This document shows positions 1-9,802 of a stretch of DNA of 64,000 nucleotides, piece after piece. The DNA comes from Lunularia cruciata. Its lineage: Eukaryota > Streptophyta > Marchantiopsida > Lunulariales > Lunulariaceae. Below the pieces are notes generated by a model, which saw only the letters and a list, made by a program, of their open reading frames with translations, was not told where the DNA came from and did no database searches. How positions within the stretch are numbered: the first letter of the stretch is position 1; the number at the start of each line of letters is the position of its first letter. The translations under genes were made by a program, and so were the position numbers. The DNA is taken from the NCBI GenBank assembly GCA_948567375.1, contig OX419755.1, positions 4,965,001-5,029,000 on the forward strand, written 5' to 3'.

Positions 1-69
1 ATGTTGGCAAAAAGAAGAGAGGTCATGTGCCAATAATGCAAGAAGGATTGTTGAAGAATTTCTAGTCTA

Positions 70-640
70 TGGACTCCATGCAGATGGCCCAAATTATACT
101 ATGGAGATTGAAACAAAAGAATAAAGTACAAGAGTACATGGATGCATATCTTGATCTCCAAGTCGTAATAATCAAACATGAGTCTAGTAGAGGCTCTAGA
201 CAATTTCAAACAAGGACTGAAAGAGTGGATTTGCCAAGAAGTCATGGTACAAAATCCTTGCAATGTATTTGAAGCCATTGCTTGTGCTAAGAGAGTAGTA
301 GGGGCACTTAGAGAAGGTGAAGGAGTAGTTTTGTCTCATTATTATTGAGTTGAAATGCCGCTCGTGAGTGGATCAATACCTATGGAATTGGACAACCGTT
401 GATTTCAAGATTGAAGAGCATGACCACTTCAAGGAGAGTAGAGATAGGTGGAAGAAAAAAGAGATGGAGTCCCACAAGTAGAAGGAACCCGAGGAGAACA
501 ACATTAATGCTACAATTGTAGTTGTATTGGGTACATATCCATCAATTGTTGTGCTCGTCTCCCAAGCAATCTTTGAACAACATGGAGTGACGCACTAAAG
601 AGGACAATGCCAAAGTCACCTCAAAAAATGAAGATCACCA
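70..640 (+). pseudogene. gag: gag remnant of the Ty3/gypsy element
   Basis: A plant gypsy gag capsid region can be followed across at least two frames. It includes the stretch read as EYMDAYLDLQ at about 140-170 and, after a frame change, a match to the conserved gag block around LKEWICQEV (about 215-250). A degraded CCHC zinc knuckle lies at about 508-556: the first Cys-x2-Cys pair and the last Cys are present, but the His position reads Ile. The start is beyond the window. Stops and frameshifts make it non-functional. Confidence 0.75.
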
Positions 641-739
641 ATAAATGTACCTTGCGGCCTTACTAGCTCAATAAGGAAGCAAAAAAGAGAAGGAAGGAAG
701 AAGATGAGTGCAAAGATCCAAAAAGGCAAATTCACAATT

Positions 740-1160
740 GATTGTTGTGAATGGAATCCTAGAAGGCAATCAAGTGAGAGCATTGATAGATCTTAGAGCA
801 ATGTAGAATTTCTTGTCTTGTTTTTGTTACAATAAGATTGGAGATGGATCTAAAAAAGGATGAGAGCAAAAAAGTAGAGTTACCTAATGGGCAAACAGAG
901 ACGATTGAGTCCTTACCTAGAAGGGTAACACTCTTTGTAGGAGGATATTAGGAAGCAATTGAGTGGCGGGTGATACAATTAGTTCATTATGATGCAATCT
1001 TAGGCATGCCATGGATGGAGCATTACAACTCAATGGTAGATTGGAGGAGGAAAGTAGTGAGCACCCACCAATGGACAATCATTGGAGTAAAAAGAAAATT
1101 ACATAGGCAAGAAATGCATCTCTATGTCATAGGGACAATAGTCTGTCTATAAGATAGATA
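740..1160 (+). pseudogene. Retrotransposon aspartic protease remnant
   Basis: The segment begins with a beta-strand-like VNGILEGNQVRALID and should then give the Asp-Ser/Thr-Gly active site. Here the triad reads Asp-Leu-Arg followed by Ala, and a TAG stop comes two codons later (about 783-807), so catalysis is lost. The C-terminal part around ILGMPWMEHYNSMVDW (about 997-1045) is the usual end of the gypsy protease fold, next to the protease-RT linker. It sits between gag and reverse transcriptase as expected. Confidence 0.75.
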
Positions 1161-1164
1161 TATG

Positions 1165-2640
1165 TTTCAAGCGTCTAATAAAAGAAATCTAGAGTGCACA
1201 ACTTGATGGATAAATTCTTGAGAAATTGAAGGATGTGGCAAATGAGTTTCAAGATGTCTTTCAAGATGATCTACCCTCATGATTACCACCAAAAAGGAGA
1301 GTTGATCATAAAATTGAAACACTTTCAAGAAAGACACCTCCTTGTAAGGCCCCATATCATCTATCACCTCATGAGTTGGAGGAATGAAAGGCTCAAATTG
1401 AGGATATGTTGCAAAAAGATTTATCCAACTATAATACCAAGAGTTAACCATATGATCTGCATGTGAAATTTGTTTTGGTAACATCTGGAATGATGTTATA
1501 CATGATGGTCAAAATAGACCAGATATAAATATCACCAAAATAATACTTTTACTAATTGGGTAGAAACCAAAATAGATCTGAAAACCTTAGAACCAATAGC
1601 TAGACACATGATTTAAAGGTGAGAATTGATTTAGTAACATCCGGAAGGATGTTACACATGATGGACTAAATAGATCAAAAACAGGTATCACCAAAAGGGG
1701 ACTTCTACCAATAGAGTAGAAACCGACATATGCTTGAAATCTTTGAAGGCAATTTTGGAAGCCTAAACAAATGAATTAGACCTCAAAAATATGCAAATGC
1801 CCCCCCCCCCCTTTCCATTAGAGAGAATGTTAGCCTTCCCTCTCCTTGGTTTGTCTCGTCAAGAGCTTTCCAACGGTACCTCACCCACTTGATTCTAAGA
1901 TTCCTATAGGAAGATTCCCTAAAAGATTTCCTCTAGTCAAAGCTTGTTTGACCAACCAGATAGGACCAAGACCGACATGTCACCCATCCAAGTGAATAAT
2001 CTAAGGGTGGAGCTTAATGACATGTCACTTACCTATGTGACTAATCCTATGATGGAGCTTCCTTGGAGGAGATCCTCTTTGTCTATACAATAAAGAGAAG
2101 GTGCTCCTTTGGGGCATCGGAGTTTGAGTGTGAATGTGTGTGTTTCTCATGGTGTGTTTCTCTTCAGGTCTCCTATACTTGGAGTATTATGCCAACCCAA
2201 CATATCACCATATGGGGCTCCTATCTTGTTTGTGAAGAAGAAGGATGGTGCAATATGTATGTGCATTAACTATCGAGGCCTTAATCAACAAATAGTGAAG
2301 AACAAATATCCCTTACCTTGCATGAATGACCTTTTCTATCAACTCAAAGGAGCAAAACACTTCACCAAACTGGACTTGTGGAGCAGTTATAATCAAATCC
2401 AGATTGCAGAGGAAAATGTATACAAAACCACCTTTCAAACCAAGTATGCCCACTTTGAGTACCTTGTGATGCCATTTGGCCTCACCAATGCACCTACCAC
2501 TTTCATGAGTCTGATGAATGATATATTTTGTCCATATTTGGATAACTCTATTATCGTCTTCCTAGATAACATCTTAGTGTACAATAGGACAATGATGGAA
2601 CACAAACAACATTTACAAGAAGTTCTCCAAATTCTAAGAT
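1165..2640 (+). pseudogene. Reverse transcriptase remnant, split by a solo LTR
   Basis: The N-terminal part (about 1210-1429) has the PPKRRVDHKI and YHLSPHELEE blocks that precede the RT fingers. The main part (2197-2640) reads [16 protein letters not shown], then [22 protein letters not shown] and the catalytic turn. Between them 762 bp of solo LTR is inserted. With the insert and one target-site copy removed, both halves fall in one frame. The catalytic FxDD reads Phe-Leu-Asp-Asn (2559-2570), so the second metal-binding Asp is lost. The first catalytic Asp in KLDLWS is kept. Earlier stops also break the frame. Confidence 0.9.
1430..2191 (+). mobile_element. Solo LTR of the same gypsy family inserted in the RT domain
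   Basis: This 762-bp block matches the element's own 3' LTR (4844-5586) and a third copy at 60090-60839 along its length. It carries the same doubled U3 segment and the same run down to GTGCTCCTTTGGGGCATC. It is flanked by a perfect 5-bp duplication CCAAC (1425-1429 and 2192-2196), the usual Ty3/gypsy target-site length. The left terminus reads TATAATACC instead of TGTAATACC, a single G-to-A change. A 12-C run lies at 1800-1811. The internal part was presumably removed by LTR-LTR recombination. Confidence 0.9.
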
Positions 2641-3260
2641 AAAATCAATTGTATGCCAAAATCTTAAAGTGAAAGTTTGGCCAGTCTTAAGTAGACTACT
2701 TGGGGCATAGAGTAAGTGCGGAGGGTATCCAAGTATTAACAAATAAAGTAGAGGTCATTAAAAAATGGAGTGCTCTAAAAGATTAAACTCAACTCAAGAG
2801 CTTCTTGGGGTTGATGGGGTTTTATTATCAATTTTTCAAGGACTTCTCCAACATTTCATACCCTTTAATAGCACTACTTGGCAACAAGAAGAAGTGGACA
2901 TGAGGAACCGCACAAGAATTGAAAGACACCTTGCTACATGCACCAATCTTGAAATGGTATGACCCAAAACGTCCAATCAAGTTGGCTATAGATGCATCAA
3001 GCATAGCAATAGGAGTAGTCCTACAACAAGAGTGGCATGATGGATGACATCCAATTCAATATTTCCCTCAATAGTTGTTACCTGGTAGAATATATCTATC
3101 ACACCACAAAATGAGAGAGTTGACCATTGTCCTTCCAACCAAGCATTGGAAGCACTATCTTGGCGAGAAGGCATTTGTAGTGGGGATAGACCATTAACCT
3201 CTAGTCTACCTCAAGACTCAAAAAGATCTATCTTGTCACCAGATTTGATAGGCAAAGCGG
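2641..3260 (+). pseudogene. RNase H domain remnant of the gypsy element
   Basis: After RT, a frame-shifted stretch reads the tether block SFLGLMGFYYQF (about 2793-2840), then the RNase H start around IDASSIAIGVVLQQE (about 2983-3030), then HHKMRELTIV and HWKHYLGEKAFVV (about 3100-3180). The first catalytic Asp in the IDAS block is present. Several in-frame stops, including TAG at 2791 and at 3073, break it. It joins RT to the integrase in normal gypsy order. Confidence 0.85.
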
Positions 3261-3479
3261 TGACAATAATTCAACATGACAATCACCTATGTGGAAGGCA
3301 AGAAGCACCTTGCAAATTCATTTACCCAAATGCCAATGGCAAACAATTTGGTGATAGAGGTCAAAAGGAACCTTGAATTTTGACCAAAGATTTTGGCTGT
3401 TACAAAAACTGATTCACATATTGTAGGAGCTTGATCATCCAAAGGTATTACCAGCACCCAAGGACTCACTTTTTGTGAT

Positions 3480-4480
3480 GGTAGATTATGGATCTCAAAT
3501 ACCATAGAACTACGTACCACCGTCCTAGCAGAATGTCATGATTTCACCATTATAGGTCATGTTGTAGTGGACAAGACCTTCGATGCAATCTACTGCCATT
3601 ACTATTGGCCCAAGATGAGCAATGATATGATGGAATATGTTCAAAGCTGACTACTTTATTGACAAAACAAAGCTTCTAATCAAGCTCCTACATGACTACT
3701 TCAACTACTCCCTACTCCTACATAATGTTGGGAATAGGTGAGTATGGATCTAGTTTGTGAATTGCCCAAGACCACCTTAGGGTTTGACTCCATTGTAGTC
3801 TTTGTGGATCAACTCAATAAAATGCATCATGTATGGCCTACCACCAAGGACGTGACTGTTCCACAACTAGCTCAATTGTACTTCTCTCACCATAGCCTAT
3901 CTCAAGTGCTCATCACCGATAGAGCCACTCAATTCACTAGTTTGTTTTGGTGAAACACTCTTTGGTTTCTTCAAAACCAAGTTGGCCATGTCCATAGCTT
4001 ACCACCCACAGGCCAATGGACAAAAAGAGCAGGCTAATTGTACTATTGAAGATATGTTGCAAGGCTTCACCTTAGATGAGAAGGTGTCCCACCTCTCAAG
4101 TGGTACACCTTACTTCCATTGGTGGAATTTTCTTACAACAATTTAGTGAATGCATTCACTTGAGTCATTCCATTCTTCCTCATGTATGGCTAGCATCCTC
4201 TCACACTTTGAGCTTGATGAAGATCCGTCTGGTGGTTACCAAAGTTGATGTAGTCAACAACTTTGTTTTTAGAATCCAACAAGGTGTGGAGAGCGCTAAG
4301 CACAGGTTGCAAATTACCCAAAATTGATAGAAGCAGTATGCCAATGCACACCATAGGCACATGGAGGTCAATGTTGAGGATCAAGTGTGGTTGTCAACAA
4401 CCAACCTTAGATTTGTTGGCCCTCGTAAGCTCAGACCTTGTTTTATTAGGCCTTTTTTTGTTCTTTGTTGAGTGAATGTT
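3480..4480 (+). pseudogene. Integrase remnant of the gypsy element
   Basis: The zinc-binding region is poorly kept (about 3520-3660). The catalytic core is clear: M-D-L-V-C-E-L-P at 3744-3767 with the first Asp at 3747-3749, the second Asp in LITDRATQF at 3918-3920, and the Glu in the block YHPQANGQKEQAN at 4027-4029. All three acidic residues are retained, but a frameshift separates the second Asp from the Glu near 3950. A later part reads LRFVGPRKLRP and ends near 4560 with the small C-terminal beta-barrel region. Confidence 0.88.
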
Positions 4481-4609
4481 GTGACCTATCACCTCGAGCT
4501 ACCCCTACACATGAAGATCCATCTAGTGTTCCATGTTTCCTTACTATGCAGATATGCCCCCTGATCAATTCACTATCATTCCATACAAGACATTTGACCT
4601 TGTTTGACA

Positions 4610-4800
4610 CTCATTGATAGCATGGAGGAATATGAAGTGGAACATATTCTCCAAAAACACATCCGTGGTATTCGCCATCCTTGGTATTTGCCATCCGTGG
4701 GTGGAATATCTTGTATAGTGGAAAGGTTATCCACTATATGAGGCAACTTAGGAGCCAACTGCCAACTTGACGCATGCACCGGTGTTGGTGTAATCTTTTG
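4610..4800 (+). pseudogene. Chromodomain remnant at the integrase C-terminus
   Basis: The block EEYEVEHILQKHI (about 4623-4665) is followed, after a shift, by WKGYPLYEAT then a TAG stop then EPTANLTHAPVL (about 4714-4785). This is the chromodomain signature found behind the integrase of plant chromoviruses, where it is thought to steer integration to marked chromatin. The stop replaces the conserved Trp before Glu-Pro, a TGG-to-TAG change. The domain ends close to the polypurine tract and 3' LTR. Confidence 0.85.
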
Positions 4801-4843
4801 AGCAACAGCTTTGCAACGAGGACATTGCAAAAGAAGGGAGATT

Positions 4844-5586
4844 TGTAATACCAACAGCTAAACATATGATCTAGAGGTGAAATTTTGTTTGGTAACATAT
4901 GGAAGGATGTTATACATGATGGACTAAATAGATGAGATAGAGGTATCAGCAAAGAAGTACTTCTACAAATAGAGCAAAATTTGAAACAAACTTGAAAACC
5001 TTAGAACCAATAGTCAGACTTATGATCTAGAGGTGCAATTTGGTTTGGTAGCATCTAGAAGGATATTATACATGATGGACTAAATAGATCAGAAAAGGCA
5101 TCACCAAAAGGGTACTTCTACAAATAGAGCAGAAATCAAAATATACCTCAAATCTTTAGAGGCAATGTGGAGTGCCTAAAATGGATGAATTAGGCCTCAA
5201 AAATGTGTAGATTACTCCCCCAATGATCAAATGGCTAGCCTTCTTCCTTTTTGTTTTTCTCATCAAGAGTTCTTCAACGATACCTCACCCATACAATTTG
5301 GAGATTCCTACAAGAAGATTCTCTAAAGATTCCCTTTGGTCAACGCTACTTTGACCAACCAGTTAGGACCAAATCTAACATGTCAACTATGTATGCATCT
5401 AATATGAGGGTGGAGATCAATGATATGTCACAAATCCATGTATCTGATCCAAGGGTTATGCTTTTGTTGAGTGTCTCTACTTTACTATATAATAAAGCCA
5501 AGGTGCTCCTTTGGGACATCTCTGAGTTTCAGTGTGAAACTTTTGTTTTCTCTTCTATGTTTCTCTACTATCCTCAAAACATTACA
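4844..5586 (+). mobile_element. 3' LTR of the gypsy element
   Basis: The LTR starts TGTAATACC directly after a purine-rich tract (about 4828-4842) and ends ATTACA, giving the TG...CA ends of an LTR. Length is 743 bp. The first third holds a diverged tandem duplication of about 156 bp (for example TATGATCTAGAGGTG at 4865 and again at 5021), shared with the solo LTRs at 1430 and 60090. A TATATAATAAAG motif at about 5486 sits upstream of the conserved GTGCTCCTTTGGG block and could be the promoter TATA box. The partner 5' LTR is outside the window. Confidence 0.9.
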
Positions 5587-6430
5587 CAAGTTCCTTAGGC
5601 CCAAGGCATTTCTCTAATTCTCTTTGCTCTAAGCAAAGACATTGTATCTCAAGTTATCCATCCCAAGATCTCAATTGTCTCAAATCTCATACAACATTCC
5701 ATGATCACTCAAGTCCCAGCTCCATATTAAGGAGACTAGATTCTTGCTATAGAGCAATTCTTCTCTATAATGAAATGCTCCCTTATTCACTCCAATTGAT
5801 TTGAGTATTTTTTCATGCAACCTTTTACCATGTCTTGGCTCTCTATTCACCACAATGCCCATGGTTGTCTAATTCAAAGGTGAAGGAAAATCTATTGCAT
5901 GGAACTTGAAACTACCCAAACTTCCACTCACTCAATTTTTCTCACGCTTAAATTGTTAAAAAAAATTTGCCAAAGGTATGGGAATTCTTGCACAAATTGG
6001 GGTCTAAAATTGTCTAGCTTTGTAAAAGTAAAAAAGAAACTAACCAAATCTGATTTTAAAGGGTGGGTTCAGCTGTTTACAAGGTTTTAGTAGGTGCACT
6101 TTGGGTTAGTGGTTGCAATTCAGACATGTAAGCATCTCAATAGAATTAAATATTTATTATTTATTATTTTTTGCCTTGGCAATGACACATTGAAATAGAC
6201 ATAAATTTTTTTGAACTGATTGGCTCTCAAGCCAAATGTGTCTTTTGGCTGAAGGTATTCACATGCCAAAGAACAACGGTGCCAAAGGGTTTCTAGGCCA
6301 AAGGTTTGTGGCATTGAAGGCCTCATCCTTCATCCAACTTCTTTGGTGTGGACCTTTCTTTGTATCCAACCCCTTTGGGCCTGACTCATTCCTTCCATAC
6401 TTCCCTTCTTCATCTTCCTTTCTACTTTGC
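5587..6430. other. Non-coding stretch after the gypsy element
   Basis: I see no gene or recognised repeat here. Reading frames are short and match nothing known to me. The GCCAAAG word recurs around 6240-6310, as it does at 37.6-38.1 kb, which hints at old repeat DNA. Confidence 0.4.
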
Positions 6431-6650
6431 ATTTTTCTTCTTAGAGATCCAATTCAATATGTTAAAATTTTTACCAAGGATGGAAGATGGTCTTGTACCA
6501 TTTACCTTTGGTATAGAGAGAGAGAGAGAGAGAGAGAATTGGCCAAAGTAGAATTGTCCAGTTCTCTCTCTCTATGCCATAGGTAAATGTTACAAGACCA
6601 TTTTTCATCTTTGGTAAACCCTTTAACATATTGGATATCTAAGAAAAAAA
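6431..6650. repeat. Large imperfect foldback with GA/CT core
   Basis: The left arm (6431-6535) and right arm (6563-6650) are reverse complements. TTAGAGATCCAATTCAATAT on the left pairs with ATATTGGATATCTAA on the right, and TCTTGTACCATTTACC pairs with GGTAAATGTTACAAGA. The inner ends are a (GA)n run facing a (CT)n run with a loop of about 27 bases. The arms have drifted, with mismatches and small gaps. This suits a foldback transposon or MITE; a long-hairpin small-RNA locus is another possibility. No coding content. Confidence 0.75.
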
Positions 6651-7821
6651 TTCACACTTAAAAACTATGGAGTGCTACATATCCCTCCTCACATGTGAGT
6701 GTGTACTACCCACATTTTTTGTTTTGGAGTTTTGAAGAAGTCTATTGTTGAATCTAAATTGAAACCAAATGGAGAAGAAACGAGAGGAATTGTGTGTCTG
6801 GATCCAACCCAATGAAGTCGGTTTCATGTTAGAGGAAGAAGAACTTGGATTGGACTTGAAGGATGGTGAACCCAAAGTAATATTACTTCACATTGGAATG
6901 ATCAATCCAATTTGAAGACACTCTAACTACTTTGACTCAACCTATACCAGCCAAGAAGGTACATTAAGTGAAAATGGCTACTTCATGCAAGGATAAATTG
7001 GAAAGTGATAAGAGTTAAGCCTGCATAAGAGGTGATTATCAATTTAGGATAGATTGAAGAATGACTAGGGATCGGAAGGGTATAAACTCAAGACTTTGTC
7101 AAGTAGACTCTGCAATGTTGAAGAAATATCCTATCCCTGTGAAGGGTTGTCTTGAGAGTGTGAGAATCTTGAGCCAAGTTGTTAGTTTGCTTTGTGAGAA
7201 ACTAGGAGTGAGAAAACACACAATGCCAATGAAGGGTAGTAAACAAGTTTTGGCACTTTTGGTCCAGAATCCTGCAATTCAAAGGTTAGATATGCTTGCA
7301 ATGATTGAAGTCTTAAGCCAACTTAGGATTACATTTTTGGCCTAAAACTAGAATTTAAGTTTTCCAGGTTTCATGGCAGAAATTGCAACTAGGAATTGTA
7401 TAGACGGTACCAAGATGGAAGGGAAGAGAGGAAATCCGTCTTAATGGACTGAATCAAATTGGAAACTTGTGTTGGGTAGAGATACAAAGGAGCCTACAAG
7501 AATCACCTTTGATCAAACGTGTGATCCTATAGAAGAAACTGAGGAATTGAAGGCATCCTTCAATGAACCTCAAAAGAAGAATGGGTATAAAGTTAACACT
7601 TATGTAGACCCAATTCAAAGAAGTATAGTCAAAGCAATGATGGCAATCTTAAAGCCAGATTGGACTACATTTGTAATGAAGCAGCAGGCAATATTTTTCC
7701 ATTTGATGTTTGCATGAGAGAGTGTTATTTGTGCGAGGTGTTTCTACACTCGAACGGGTCAAATGATTTGGCAATGGAGAAACAACAAGCCACCCCATTA
7801 CTTTGTACCTTTTGCAGCGCA

Positions 7822-7957
7822 TCTATACTTGGGCTTAAACTTACTTAGCCCGAGTTGAGAAAAAAATGGTTTCATTTTCATCCAGATCTTCTATACTTGG
7901 GCTTAAACTTACTTAGCCCGAGTTGAGAAAAAAATGGTTGCATTTTCATCCAGATCT
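7822..7957. repeat. 68-bp perfect-length tandem duplication
   Basis: Two head-to-tail copies, 7822-7889 and 7890-7957, begin TCTATACTTGGGC and differ at one base by eye (ATGGTTTC against ATGGTTGC). Such similarity points to a recent slippage or unequal-exchange event. Each copy holds a short inverted pair, GGGCTTAA with TTAGCCC. Confidence 0.9.
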
Positions 7958-9074
7958 TCGTCAAGATGTAGACAAAGTAAAACGACCCTACATGGCAGAA
8001 GTTAAAGAAGAAGATTCATACTACACCAGAACGGGACATGAGAAGACGGTGACAATGCAAACACCAAAGTTGAAAAAGCATAGTCTACCTGAAGATGCCT
8101 AACAAATAACCTTTCGTGTTGTTTTGGACTCACAACTTTGTATAATTCTTGGAGATTCTATCTTTTCTTAAATCACGGTCCAATGCCTAATATATCACCT
8201 CTCGTGTTGGTATAACGTAAAACCCCTCATAAAACACCCAGTTTTGATATAAACCCAAAGAAGGATTAAAATTCCGTTTGAGTGAAGTGTTTCCGATTTT
8301 GCATTGAAAAGTAACTACAAGTTAAAAAAGAAAACCTAAAAGTATCCGTAGTGTAAAAATCTAGATTAAGAACTAATAATTTACATGATGTGAATTAAGT
8401 GGAATGCCTGGGTTATCTCGTGCCATTATTTTCAAATAACAGTAACAATAATTGATACTTAAGTAACCATATTATACACTTTTACATGTACGTTTTAGCC
8501 TAAGGGCTGGCCATCACCAGTTAGTTCCTTATCATCATTTTGTGCCTTTGCCACCCGACTGAATCGAACCAATACTTTTCCTTTTCTATAGAGGTGTTTA
8601 TAAGTTTAGAAAACATATCTGATTGAGAATTTGATTGAAAGTTAATGATTTGAAAGTCAACTAAACTAAGCTTTAAATTTTCTCAAGTTGTAACTTTTGC
8701 TTTTGTTTAGATACTATACTCGATCGTTCACGCATTTAAACTACATAAATGGTAGACTATCATATACCAGACAGAAATTTTGAGATAAAAAAGAATACCA
8801 ACTCGACGAAGGAAGTTCAAAAATCATGTCTACCATACGATTTACACTACAGAAAATGAGAATCAAGTCCAAAAGTCTATGGTAAAAATACCCGACCTTC
8901 GTGAGATGGTTCTCTCAGCAACGCTATGTAATCCTTAGTAATGGTGATGGTGGTCTTTAAATTAAAAATAGAATGAATTTACTCATGAGCCAGTCTTCTG
9001 CTTCGCTCTATGCTTATCAAAAATAAATTTATTGATCATCAAAAGCGCCAATCCTGAAAAAGAAACAACTCTGA

Positions 9075-9192
9075 AAGTCCTCGTAATATAATGACAAGGA
9101 AACATAGCATGACAATGAAGATTAATTTTCATGCCAAAATAATATAATAACAAGGAAATAGAGCATGACAAATGAAGACTAATTTTCATGCC
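9075..9192. repeat. 57-bp diverged tandem duplication
   Basis: Two copies share AATATAATGACAAGGAAA / AATATAATAACAAGGAAA and both end TAATTTTCATGCC, with a period of 57 bp measured between the ATGCC ends (9131 and 9188). No coding content. Confidence 0.75.
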
Positions 9193-9802
9193 ACGTAAAG
9201 CCGATTAGATGGAAAAGTTTCTTGAGTATGAAATACTGATGACGCATACTGTATACTGGTCATTAGAAATGGAATCACACCTTCCATTTAGATGAAGGAA
9301 TCACACCTTTACAGATGCATTCTGTGGAAATCTTGCAGCGGTCGACTGTCATGTCGAAGAAGGAGGAGAAGGAATTGTACAGAGGACTAGAAGTAGCACG
9401 GTGAATGTCGAGCATGAAGGAGCAGTAAAGTAAAGGGATGCATCTCAGGAAATTCGAAATGCAATCCCGGGATGTTTCCTGGTATGCATCAGGAGTAATT
9501 CAAAAGGTTTGTTCCTATCAGTTGTGAGCACTTGACTTGATCCGGTTCGTGATAGCTGATATGCCGGAGCTCTGTTCGAAAACCTAATTCTCAAATTTCT
9601 GGGACGGACGGGATGGCGGATTACGTGGGAAATTGCGATGGTGGGAGAATTGTGATGATGGAGGAATTTGGGTTATGCTATCAAGGTCAGTGAACATGAA
9701 AAGGGATCGAGTTTTCTCGAACTGAGAACCTAGTCGATTTTGGTGTTTGGTGGTGATCAATTGAGATATTTCACTTGAGGACGCGTCGAAAAATCGGGGA
9801 GG

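Larger units (their letters stand above)
1..5586 (+). mobile_element. Ty3/gypsy chromovirus retrotransposon, decayed, cut by the left window edge
   Basis: The domains read in the order gag, protease, reverse transcriptase, RNase H, integrase, chromodomain, 3' LTR. This is the Ty3/gypsy order, and the chromodomain after integrase marks a plant chromovirus. The 5' LTR and primer-binding site lie outside the window. Every domain carries stops or frameshifts and several catalytic residues are changed, so it is not autonomous. The 3' end is well marked: a purine-rich tract at about 4828-4842 is followed at once by an LTR starting TGTAATACC. The element is interrupted at 1430-2191 by a solo LTR of its own family. 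Family-level assignment is firm; the exact chromovirus clade cannot be given without a tree. Confidence 0.93.
6651..9600. other. Intergenic DNA upstream of presenilin, with two local duplications
   Basis: No gene is recognised. Open frames at 7061-7345 and 7469-7717 (94 and 82 codons) have no domain I know and look like decayed repeat DNA. Two tandem duplications are listed separately. Sequence from about 9540 is richer in CpG than what lies to the left and is probably the presenilin promoter and 5' leader; I see no clear TATA box. Confidence 0.4.

Noticed and set aside
2109-2196. First 29 codons of the RT open frame starting [15 protein letters not shown]
   Set aside because: These codons are the end of the inserted solo LTR read through by chance, not native RT sequence.
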